Below are positions 1-7,263 of a DNA stretch of 38,080 nucleotides, piece after piece. The position numbers and the translations under genes were made by a program. The notes under the pieces are model-generated. The model saw only the letters and a program-made list of their open reading frames with translations. It had not been told where the DNA came from and did no database searches. The stretch comes from CADEEN01 sp031389585. Its GTDB lineage: Bacteria > Pseudomonadota > Gammaproteobacteria > Burkholderiales > Burkholderiaceae_C. The stretch is taken from the NCBI GenBank assembly GCA_031389585.1, contig JANMSS010000083.1:1-38080 (forward strand). The letters are read 5' to 3'. Within the stretch, counting starts at the first letter, position 1. Every line of letters starts with the position of its first letter.

Positions 1-2
1 CC

Positions 3-1148
3 GGCTGGCAGCATGGTTTCCCCGACGCGCTGGCACGCATCGACCTCGGCACTGCGCGCCATGTGCCCTGGGATGGCGGCGTGCCCTTCTTCCTCGGCGA
101 GTTCATCAACACGGACGGATCGCCCTACCCGGTGTGTCCCCGCCAGACCCTGAAGCGCGTGTTGAAGCGCGCCGAGAAACTGGGGGTGATGCCGATGGCT
201 GGCATGGAGTTCGAGTGGTTCAACTTCCTGGAGACCACGCACAGCTGGGCCGAGAAGAAGGGCGTCGGCCCGACCAACCTGACCCCGGGCATGTTCGGCT
301 ACTCGCTGCTGCGCATGAACCAGAACCGAGAGTTCTTCAATGCGCTGATGGACGAGATGGCGGCGTTTCGCGTGCCGATCGAAGGCCTGCACACCGAAAC
401 CGGCCCCGGCGTCTACGAAGTCGCAATCACCTTCAGCGAAGCGCTGGAGGCCGCCGACCGCGCGATCCTGTTCAAGACCGGCGCCAAGGAAATCGGTCAC
501 CGCTTCGGCATCATGCCCAGCTTCATGGCCAAGTGGAGCGCCCAGTATCCGGGCTGCAGCGGCCACATCCACCAGAGCCTTTCGGACGGCAAGAAGAACC
601 TGTTTTTTGACGCCAAGAGCAAGCGCTCGATGAGCAAGCTGTTCGAGAGCTACCTGGCCGGCCAGGTCGCCTGCCTGATGGAGTTCGCGCCCATGTTCTG
701 GCCGACGATCAACAGCTACAAGCGCCTGGTCGACGGCTTCTGGGCGCCCGTCAAGCCGACCTGGGGCCTGGACAACCGCACGGCGAGTTTTCGCGTCATC
801 GCCGGCAGCCCGAAGGCCACGCGCCTGGAGACACGCTGCCCCGGCGCCGACGTGAACCCCTACCTGGCAATGGCCGCGGTGATCGCCGCCGGCCTGCACG
901 GCGTGGAGAAGGGCCTGAAGCTCACTGCGCCGCCGATCACCGGCACCAACCAGGGGGCGGAAAATATCCCGCGCGCGCCGCGCTCGCTGCAGGAGACCAC
1001 GGCGAACTTCCGCGCCAGCGACAACGCCCGCGACTGGTTCGGCGACACCTTCGTCGACCACTTCGCCGCCACCCGCGAGTGGGAGCATCGCCAATGGCAG
1101 GATGCCGTGACCGATTGGGAATTGAAGCGTTACTTCGAGATCATCTGA
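3..1148 (+). CDS. Glutamine-synthetase-like gamma-glutamyl ligase, 5' end outside window
   Basis: Family: glutamine synthetase fold; ATP-dependent ligation of glutamate to ammonia or an amine. The reading frame is open back to the window edge (codons from base 3), so the N-terminal beta-grasp part is missing and about 380 residues are visible. Visible GS landmarks are the acidic MEFEW motif, GCSGHIHQSL with the substrate-binding His, NSYKRLVDGFWAP, the Arg-rich RTASFRVI segment and RLETRCPGADVNPYLA near the C-terminus. Context (alcohol dehydrogenase, gamma-glutamyl amidase, aldehyde dehydrogenase) argues for a gamma-glutamyl-amine ligase of the GlnT/PuuA/IpuC type rather than the housekeeping GlnA; that is inference. 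The stop codon shares its last base with a following ATG (1148). Family call firm, substrate uncertain. Confidence 0.9.
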   Translation, partial: GWQHGFPDALARIDLGTARHVPWDGGVPFFLGEFINTDGSPYPVCPRQTLKRVLKRAEKLGVMPMAGMEFEWFNFLETTHSWAEKKGVGPTNLTPGMFGYSLLRMNQNREFFNALMDEMAAFRVPIEGLHTETGPGVYEVAITFSEALEAADRAILFKTGAKEIGHRFGIMPSFMAKWSAQYPGCSGHIHQSLSDGKKNLFFDAKSKRSMSKLFESYLAGQVACLMEFAPMFWPTINSYKRLVDGFWAPVKPTWGLDNRTASFRVIAGSPKATRLETRCPGADVNPYLAMAAVIAAGLHGVEKGLKLTAPPITGTNQGAENIPRAPRSLQETTANFRASDNARDWFGDTFVDHFAATREWEHRQWQDAVTDWELKRYFEII

Positions 1149-1152
1149 TGGA

Positions 1153-1387
1153 CATGACCACCCCGGAAGCGGCTGCGCCGCGCCCCCTCAAGGGGGCCGA
1201 GGTCCGCGGCTCCAAGCCGACGCGCGTCGGCTTGGACGGGCCGAGGAATGGCCGCGTCTCGCGGCCATGCGGCCTGCAAGGCACGCCAGCGAACCGGCGG
1301 AGCCGGATCCGCGGCGTTGGCTTGGGAGTACCTCGGTTGCCTGCGATACGGGGCGCGCGCGACGCACAGGACTGACTGCCATGACCA
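1153..1387. repeat. Hairpin-rich intergenic element bounded by an 8-bp direct repeat
   Basis: The only non-coding gap in the first operon. The 8-mer CATGACCA occurs at 1153-1160 and again at 1380-1387, where it contains the start codon of the next gene. Between the copies are three inverted repeats: GCCCCCT/AGGGGGC (1182-1188, 1191-1197), a perfect 26-bp palindrome (1211-1236) and ATGGCCGCG/CGCGGCCAT (1248-1256, 1260-1268). No T-run follows any stem, so a classical terminator is unlikely. An open frame from 1148 to 1375 has low-complexity Arg/Pro/Gly composition and I do not call it a gene. It looks like a REP- or MITE-like element; that is inference. Confidence 0.55.
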
Positions 1388-2514
1388 TCACACACTTCTC
1401 GTTTCCCACCGCCATCGCCTTCGGCGCCGGCGCGCGCAAGCTCGTCGCCAAGCACCTGATCGAGCAGGGACTTAAGCGCCCGCTGATCGTCACCGACCGC
1501 GCCTTGGCCGCGTTGCCGGTGACGGCCGAGTTCAAGAGCCAGCTGAGCGGCCTGCATGTCGGCGTTTTCGACGGCGTGTTCGGCAACCCGACCTGCGCCC
1601 AGGTGATGGCCGGCGCGGCGGCGTTCAAGGCACATGGCGCGGACTGCGTGATCGGCTTTGGCGGTGGTGCCGCGCTCGACGTGGCCAAGGTCGTCGGCCT
1701 GATGGCCGTGCACGACGGCGACATCCTTGAGTACGTCTGGGACCACCCGCAGGTGCGCGCGATCACTCAACCCTTGCCCTACTTCGTCGCACTGCCGACG
1801 ACCGCAGGCACGGGCAGCGAAGTCGGCCGCTCGGCGGTGGTGTCGGAGAACGACACCCACCACAAGCGCACCGTGTTCAGCGCCAAGATCCTGGCCCGGA
1901 TGGTCTTTGCCGATCCCGAGCTGACCTTGGCGCTGCCGGCAGCGATCACCGCGGCTACCGGGATGGACGCGCTGACCCACAACATCGAAAGCTACCTCTC
2001 GCCGGCCTATCACCCGCTGTGCGATGGCATCGCGCTCGAGGGCCTGCGCGTCGGCGCGCGCTCGTTGGCCACCGCGGTGCGCGAGCCCGGCAACCTGGCC
2101 GCGCGCGCCGACATGATGATGAGCTCGATGATGGGCGCGATCGCCTTCCAGAAAGACCTCGGCTCGGTGCATGCCTGCGCCCATGCGTTGGGCGCCGTCT
2201 GCGACCTTCACCATGGCCTGGCCAACGCGCTGATGATCGATACGGTGCTCGCTTGGAACCACGAAGCGGTGCCGACCAAGTTCGACGAGCTCGCGCACGC
2301 GGCTGGCCTGTCCGGCGGCGGTGCGGCCTTCGTTCCGTGGCTGCGCGGGCTCAAGGCGACGATCGGCATCGAAGGCGGATTGGCCGCGCGGGGTGTCAAG
2401 CGCGAGCAGTTGCCGCAGCTGGTCGAGTTGGCCGACAAGGACTTCACCAGCCAGACCAATCCGCGCAAGGCCGGTGCATCGGATTACGAAAGGCTGTTCC
2501 TGGAGGCCATGTGA
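1381..2514 (+). CDS. Iron-containing (group III) alcohol dehydrogenase
   Basis: NAD(P)-dependent oxidation of an alcohol to an aldehyde, or the reverse; cytosolic. 377 residues, typical length. The nucleotide-binding GGGAALDVAK (residues 94-103) is a variant of the usual GGGSSLDxAK. Likely metal ligands are Asp196 and His200 in GMDALTHNIE, His264 in GSVHACAHALG and His278 in LHHGLANAL. I start at ATG 1381 because upstream codons in the same open frame lie in the hairpin element. The GTGA stop/start overlap with the next gene (2511-2514) indicates translational coupling. In context it probably oxidises the hydroxyl of a gamma-glutamylated amino alcohol. A phosphonoacetaldehyde-reductase-like role is an alternative. 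Confidence 0.9.
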   Translation: MTITHFSFPTAIAFGAGARKLVAKHLIEQGLKRPLIVTDRALAALPVTAEFKSQLSGLHVGVFDGVFGNPTCAQVMAGAAAFKAHGADCVIGFGGGAALDVAKVVGLMAVHDGDILEYVWDHPQVRAITQPLPYFVALPTTAGTGSEVGRSAVVSENDTHHKRTVFSAKILARMVFADPELTLALPAAITAATGMDALTHNIESYLSPAYHPLCDGIALEGLRVGARSLATAVREPGNLAARADMMMSSMMGAIAFQKDLGSVHACAHALGAVCDLHHGLANALMIDTVLAWNHEAVPTKFDELAHAAGLSGGGAAFVPWLRGLKATIGIEGGLAARGVKREQLPQLVELADKDFTSQTNPRKAGASDYERLFLEAM

Positions 2515-3317
2515 GCACTGCCAAAGATAAACCCCTGCTGATCGGCGTCTCGCCACGCATCCACTACCCGGACGCATTGAGTTTCCCGCTGGGCGGCGTG
2601 TTCACCAAGACCTTGCACTTCCTTGAGCAATCGGTCGCGCACTGGGTACTGTCAGGCCATGCGATCGCGGTGATGATTCCGGCGGTGACGCGAGACAGCA
2701 TCGTGACTCGCACCGACCTGAACCTCGACGACTATGCCGCCGCGCTCGACGGCCTCGTGCTTCAGGGTGGCACCGACGTCGCGCCCGAGAGCTATGGCGA
2801 GGTGCCGCTGCACCCCGACTGGAGCGGCGACCGCGTGCGCGACCGCCACGAGATCGAGTTGATCGACGCCTTCATGAGTGCCGGCAAGCCGATTTTTGGC
2901 ATCTGCCGTGGACTGCAGATGTTGAACGTGAGGTTTGGCGGCACGCTGTTCCAGGACATCGCGACCCAGCAACCCGCGTCGCGATCGCACCGGGAAGCAG
3001 ACAAGTACGAACAGCATTTCCACGAGATCGAGCTGACGGCGGGATCGCGGTTGGCAGAGCTGTGTCCCGGCGTCACGCGCGCCACCGCAAACAGCATCCA
3101 CCATCAGGCGATCAAGCTCCTCGCGCCCGACTTTGTGGTCGAGGCGCGCTGCCCTGAGGACGGCACGATCGAGGCGATCCGCCGACGCGGGCCCGGCTAT
3201 GTGGCCGCCGTGCAGTGGCACCCCGAGTTCCACGACAAGGCCGCGCCGGGCATGTTTGACGACACACCGATGCTGCAAGACTTTCTGGACGCTGCACGCG
3301 CCAAACGCAAGACATGA
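2511..3317 (+). CDS. Gamma-glutamyl-GABA hydrolase-like class I glutamine amidotransferase (PuuD family)
   Basis: Cleaves gamma-glutamyl amides, releasing glutamate and an amino acid; peptidase C26 family. 268 residues, close to E. coli PuuD. The catalytic triad is visible: Cys132 in FGICRGLQ, and His237 and Glu239 in VQWHPEF. LQGGTDV (84-90) is the typical family oxyanion-side loop. Start is GTG 2511, overlapping the dehydrogenase stop; a GGAGG at 2502-2506 lies just upstream. The longer open frame from 2019 is only overlap with the dehydrogenase. The stop overlaps the next start as ATGA. Family and active site are certain; the actual gamma-glutamyl substrate is inferred from neighbours. Confidence 0.92.
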   Translation: MSTAKDKPLLIGVSPRIHYPDALSFPLGGVFTKTLHFLEQSVAHWVLSGHAIAVMIPAVTRDSIVTRTDLNLDDYAAALDGLVLQGGTDVAPESYGEVPLHPDWSGDRVRDRHEIELIDAFMSAGKPIFGICRGLQMLNVRFGGTLFQDIATQQPASRSHREADKYEQHFHEIELTAGSRLAELCPGVTRATANSIHHQAIKLLAPDFVVEARCPEDGTIEAIRRRGPGYVAAVQWHPEFHDKAAPGMFDDTPMLQDFLDAARAKRKT

Positions 3318-4690
3318 CCTCCCACCTGGCCATTCACAACCCCGCCACCGGGGCCGAGATCACCGAGATCGCGGCCGACACCCCGGCGTCAGTCGCGCTC
3401 AAGGCGGCTGCGGCCCGAGCAGCGCAGCCGCGCTGGGCCGCCACGCCGATGCGCGAGCGATTGGCCGCAGTGCGGCGATTTCGCGGTCTGCTGGTCGCCG
3501 AGCTCGAGACGCTGGCGAGCACGCTGACGCAGGAAGTCGGCAAGCCCATCAGCCAGTCGCGCAATGAGATCAATGGCGTGATGACACGGATCGATTTCTT
3601 TGTCGAGCAGGCCGAGGCCGCCGTGCGTGACGAGCATGTGTTCGACGACAGCGGAATGCACGAGCAGATCTCGCATGTCCCGCTGGGCGTCGTGGCCAAC
3701 ATCTCGGCCTGGAACTATCCCTACCTGGTCGGCTGCAACGTCATCGTGCCGGCGCTGCTGACCGGCAATGCGGTGCTCTACAAGCCCTCGGAGTACGCCG
3801 CGCTGACGGGTCTGCACATCACGCGGCGGCTGCACGCGGCAGGGATTCCGGCCGATGTGATGCAAGCCGTCATCGGCGCCGGCAATGTCGGCGCGGCGCT
3901 GCTTGAGCAACGCATCGACGGTCTGTTCTTCACCGGCAGCCATGCCACCGGCGTGCGCATCGCGCAGGCCCTGGCGCCGCGGCTGGTCAAGCTGCAGCTC
4001 GAGCTCGGCGGCAAGGATCCGACCTATGTCCGTGCCGATGCCGACCCGAAGGTCGCAGCAGAAAGCCTGGCTGACGGCGCGATGTACAACACCGGCCAGA
4101 GTTGCTGCTCGGTCGAACGGATCTACGTCCACCAGAGCCTGCACGACGCGTTCGTCGAGACCTTTCTGGCCACGGTGGCCGGCTTCAGGGTCGGCGACCC
4201 GATGGACGGCGGCACCTACATCGGCGCCATCACACGCGCGCCGCAACTCGATGTGCTCGATGCGCAGGTGGCCGACGCGCGCGCCAAGGGTGCGACGTTG
4301 CGCTGCGGCGGCAAGCGCCTGCCCGGGCCCGGCAACTGGTACGCGCCGACGGTGTTCACCGAGGTCGACCACACGATGGACCTGATGCGCGAGGAAAGCT
4401 TCGGCCCGATCATCGGCATCCAGGGAGTCAGCAATGACGACGAGGCCGTCTCGCTGATGAACGACACCCGCTATGGCCTGACCGCCGGCGTCTTCAGCCG
4501 CGACGAGGCCCGCGCCCGCGAGCTGCTCTCCCGCGTCAATGCCGGCAGCGTCTACTGGAACTGCTGCGACCGCGTCAGCCCGCGCCTGCCCTGGTCCGGC
4601 CACGGCGACTCGGGTCTGGGTTTGACCTTGTCCACGCACGGCATCCAGACCTTCACGCGGCCCAAGGCCTGGCATCTACGGCAGCCGTGA
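3314..4690 (+). CDS. NAD(P)-dependent aldehyde dehydrogenase
   Basis: Oxidises an aldehyde to the carboxylate; aldehyde dehydrogenase superfamily, 458 residues, slightly shorter than the common 480-500. Catalytic elements are visible: Asn134 in SAWNYP, Glu230 in LELGGKDP, and the nucleophile Cys264 in NTGQSCCS (a second Cys follows at 265). NAD-fold signature FFTGSHATG lies at 205-213. ATG 3314 overlaps the amidase stop, and the end overlaps the next gene as GTGA (4687-4690). In the proposed pathway it would turn a gamma-glutamyl amino-aldehyde into a gamma-glutamyl amino acid, the substrate of the adjacent amidase. Substrate not provable from sequence. Confidence 0.92.
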   Translation: MTSHLAIHNPATGAEITEIAADTPASVALKAAAARAAQPRWAATPMRERLAAVRRFRGLLVAELETLASTLTQEVGKPISQSRNEINGVMTRIDFFVEQAEAAVRDEHVFDDSGMHEQISHVPLGVVANISAWNYPYLVGCNVIVPALLTGNAVLYKPSEYAALTGLHITRRLHAAGIPADVMQAVIGAGNVGAALLEQRIDGLFFTGSHATGVRIAQALAPRLVKLQLELGGKDPTYVRADADPKVAAESLADGAMYNTGQSCCSVERIYVHQSLHDAFVETFLATVAGFRVGDPMDGGTYIGAITRAPQLDVLDAQVADARAKGATLRCGGKRLPGPGNWYAPTVFTEVDHTMDLMREESFGPIIGIQGVSNDDEAVSLMNDTRYGLTAGVFSRDEARARELLSRVNAGSVYWNCCDRVSPRLPWSGHGDSGLGLTLSTHGIQTFTRPKAWHLRQP

Positions 4691-5361
4691 TCCGACTGAC
4701 GCTGTTCGACCTCGACCACACGCTGCTCGACGGTGACAGCGATGTGCTGTGGTGCGACTTCCTGATCGAACGCGGCGTGCTCGATCGCGCGAGCTTCGGC
4801 GAGCGCAACGCACAGATGGACCAGGACTACCGCGCCGGAATCGTCAGCGCGGCCGCATTTTGCGAGTTCTACGTGTCGACCCTGGCCGTGCGCACGCGGG
4901 CCCAGTGGGAGCCTTTGCGCAGCGAGTTCCTGGCCCGCGTCGTCGCGCCGCGCATTGGAACGGCGGCGCACGAGTTGGTCGAAAAGCATGCGGACGCCGG
5001 CGACCTGGTGGTGCTGACAACAGCCACCAACCGCTTCATCACCGAACCGACAGCAATCCACCTCGGTATCGAACACTTGATCGCCACCGACTGCGAGGTC
5101 AACGAACGTGGTGAGTTCAGCGGCCGCACCGCCGGCACACTGAACATCCGCGAAGGCAAGGTCGTGCGGCTGCACGACTGGCTGCGCTCGCGCGGCGTCG
5201 ATTGGCAACAATGCGACGCCACCTTCTACAGCGATTCGATCAATGACCTGCCACTGCTGGCCGCGGTGCAACACCCGGTTGCCGTGCATCCCGACGCCAA
5301 GCTGGCGGCCGAGGCAGCGCAACGGGGCTGGCCGAGCGTTCGACTGCACGGATCGCGATGA
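4687..5361 (+). CDS. HAD-IB family phosphatase (SerB-like)
   Basis: 224-residue haloacid-dehalogenase hydrolase. Motif I is FDLDHTLLDGDSD with nucleophile Asp8 and acid/base Asp10, motif II is LTTATN, and motif IV is YSDSINDLPLL. This is the subfamily IB arrangement with a helical cap between motifs I and II, as in phosphoserine and phosphocholine/phosphoethanolamine-type phosphatases. GTG 4687 overlaps the aldehyde dehydrogenase stop; the end overlaps the aminotransferase start (ATGA, 5358-5361). Its place in a coupled operon suggests it dephosphorylates a pathway intermediate or feeds substrate (e.g. phosphoethanolamine to ethanolamine). That role is inference; the fold is clear. Confidence 0.88.
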   Translation: MIRLTLFDLDHTLLDGDSDVLWCDFLIERGVLDRASFGERNAQMDQDYRAGIVSAAAFCEFYVSTLAVRTRAQWEPLRSEFLARVVAPRIGTAAHELVEKHADAGDLVVLTTATNRFITEPTAIHLGIEHLIATDCEVNERGEFSGRTAGTLNIREGKVVRLHDWLRSRGVDWQQCDATFYSDSINDLPLLAAVQHPVAVHPDAKLAAEAAQRGWPSVRLHGSR

Positions 5362-6749
5362 AGACCAAGCCCGCCCATCCCTCGCAGAGCGAAAGCGACG
5401 TCAACCACACGCCGCGCCGCAGCGCCTGGCAACAGGACCACCTGGACGAGCCGACACGCAAATTGTTGGCACGCGACAGCGCGGCCTTTCTGCACCAATC
5501 GGTGTCGACGCCGTGCCTGTCGGCGATCCGCCGCGCTGAGGGCCTGTGGATCGAGGACGTCGGCGGCCGGCGCTACATGGACTTTCATGGCAACAACGTG
5601 CACCACGTCGGCTACGCCCACCCGCATGTGATCGCCGCCATCAAGACCCAGCTCGACGCGCTGAGCTTCGCGCCACGGCGCTTTGCCAGCCAGCGTGCAG
5701 TCGAGCTGGCCGAGGCCTTGTCAGCGCAATTCAAGCGCCTGACCGGGCACGCGGGTCGTGCCCTCTTCACCACCGGCGGCAGCGACGCGGTCGAGGTGGC
5801 GATCAAGCTGGCGCGCGTCGCCACTGGGCGGTTCAAGACCTTGAGTTTCTGGGACTCCTTCCACGGCGCCGGCATCGGCGCCTCGAGCGTTGGCGGCGAG
5901 TCGCTGTTTCGCCACGGCAGCGCCGTCGGCCCGCTGATGCCCGGCACTGAGCATGTGGCGCCCTTCGGTTGCTATCGCTGCGCCTATGGGCACCCGGTCG
6001 ACGAGCAGGGCCAGCCGCGCCTTGAACAATGCCGCCTGGCCTGCGCCTCGATGGTCAGGTACGTGCTCGAACGCGAGGGCGATGTCGCCGCAGTGATTGC
6101 CGAACCCGCGCGCGCCGTGCCATTCATCCCGCCGCCCGGCTACTGGCAGGCGGTGCGCGAAGCCTGCACCGCGCACGGCACGCTGCTGATCTTCGATGAG
6201 ATTCCAACCGGGCTGGGCAAGACCGGCCGCTTCTTTGCCGCCGAACACGATGGCGCCACACCCGACATCGTGGTGCTGGGCAAGGCGCTCGGCGGCGGCG
6301 TGCTGCCGATCGCCGCCTGCATCGCACGCGATGACCTCAATCTGGCCGGTGCCTATGCCTTTGGCCATTACACGCACGAGAAGAACCCCGTGACGGCGAG
6401 TGCGGCGCTGGCGACGCTGGAGGTCATCGAGCGCGAAGATCTGGTCGAGAATGCCGCCCGGGTCGGCGCCCACGCGCTGGAACGCCTGCACGACATGAAG
6501 CGGCGCCACGCGACGATCGGTGACGTGCGCGGTCGCGGTCTATTGATCGGCATCGATCTCGTCACGGACCGCGTTGCCAAGACACCCGCCACCGACCTCG
6601 CAGAACAGGTGCTCTACCGCGCGCTGTCGCGCGGCCTGTCGTTCAAGACCACCATGGGCAACGTGCTGACGCTGACGCCGCCGCTGATCACGACCGTCGC
6701 GCAGATGGACGCGGCGCTCGACATCCTCGACGAGTGCCTGGCTGAATAG
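5358..6749 (+). CDS. Class III PLP-dependent aminotransferase or lyase
   Basis: 463 residues, fold type I, class III. FTTGGSDAVEVAIK (137-150) is the PLP phosphate region, IFDEIPTGLGKTG holds Asp280 for the pyridine nitrogen, and VVLGKALGGG holds the Schiff-base Lys309. A paired-cysteine segment FGCYRCAYG (Cys205, Cys208) with Cys225 and Cys229 follows the substrate region. I associate such a segment with class III members such as phosphoethanolamine phospho-lyase and the PbfA-type hydroxy-aminoethylphosphonate lyase, but cannot confirm it by alignment. Last gene of the operon; only three bases separate it from the convergent dtd stop. It may be a transaminase for the amino-alcohol or aldehyde pool, or a lyase on a phospho/phosphono-amine. 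Confidence 0.88.
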   Translation: MKTKPAHPSQSESDVNHTPRRSAWQQDHLDEPTRKLLARDSAAFLHQSVSTPCLSAIRRAEGLWIEDVGGRRYMDFHGNNVHHVGYAHPHVIAAIKTQLDALSFAPRRFASQRAVELAEALSAQFKRLTGHAGRALFTTGGSDAVEVAIKLARVATGRFKTLSFWDSFHGAGIGASSVGGESLFRHGSAVGPLMPGTEHVAPFGCYRCAYGHPVDEQGQPRLEQCRLACASMVRYVLEREGDVAAVIAEPARAVPFIPPPGYWQAVREACTAHGTLLIFDEIPTGLGKTGRFFAAEHDGATPDIVVLGKALGGGVLPIAACIARDDLNLAGAYAFGHYTHEKNPVTASAALATLEVIEREDLVENAARVGAHALERLHDMKRRHATIGDVRGRGLLIGIDLVTDRVAKTPATDLAEQVLYRALSRGLSFKTTMGNVLTLTPPLITTVAQMDAALDILDECLAE

Positions 6750-6752
6750 GTC

Positions 6753-7190
6753 CTAAATCCGAAGCGGGATCGTCACCGGCCCGTCATTGATGAGGTGCAC
6801 CTGCATGTCTGCACCGAACTCGCCGGCCGCGACCTTGGGGTGCGATTCGCGCGCCGCCGACAGCACGTGCTCGAAGAGTCGGCGCGCCAATTCGGGCAAC
6901 GCCGCCGCTGTAAAGCTCGGCCGGTTGCCGCCGCGTGTATCGGCCGCCAGCGTGAACTGCGACACCAGCAACAGGCCCCCGGAAACGTCCTGCACGCTGC
7001 GGTTCATCTTGCCGACGTCGTCGGCAAAGACGCGCAGCTTGAGCAGCTTGGACACGAGCTTCGTGGCGGCCACCTCGTCGTCGTGTGGCTCGGCACAGAC
7101 GAAAACCAGCAGGCCCTGCTCGATCGCGCCAATCACATTGCCACCGACTTCGACCCGCGCCTGCCGAACTCGCTGCGCCAGAGCGATCAT
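6753..7190 (-). CDS. dtd: D-aminoacyl-tRNA deacylase
   Basis: Hydrolyses D-aminoacyl-tRNA (e.g. D-Tyr-tRNA-Tyr) to free D-amino acid and tRNA. 145 residues, the normal DTD length. Family signatures are visible: the SQFTL motif after GGLLLV, RGGNRPSF, and the C-terminal NDGPVTIPL carrying the cross-subunit Gly-Pro motif. Start ATG 7190 gives the typical N-terminus MIALAQRV and is preceded by a GGGGG run. It lies downstream of the CDF gene and tyrS on the same strand, a functionally sensible neighbour. The gap to the CDF stop is 73 bp. Confidence 0.96.
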   Translation of the reverse strand: MIALAQRVRQARVEVGGNVIGAIEQGLLVFVCAEPHDDEVAATKLVSKLLKLRVFADDVGKMNRSVQDVSGGLLLVSQFTLAADTRGGNRPSFTAAALPELARRLFEHVLSAARESHPKVAAGEFGADMQVHLINDGPVTIPLRI

Positions 7191-7263
7191 GTGTACCCCC
7201 GGGGCGCACCGCGCCGGCGTGCCAAAGGGGCGTCGAACCGGCTTGGGACGGCTCGGCGCTGGT

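Noticed and set aside
1148..1375. Possible small gene after the GS-like ligase
   Set aside because: The frame is open only because the region is GC-rich; it consists of inverted repeats and gives an Arg/Gly/Pro-rich product.
1141..2577. Long minus-strand open frame (478 codons) over the alcohol dehydrogenase
   Set aside because: It is the antisense shadow of a clear Fe-ADH in GC-rich DNA; its product is Arg/Ala/His-rich with no family features.
3389..4675. Minus-strand open frame (428 codons) over the aldehyde dehydrogenase
   Set aside because: Same reason: the plus-strand product has full catalytic motifs, the antisense one has none.
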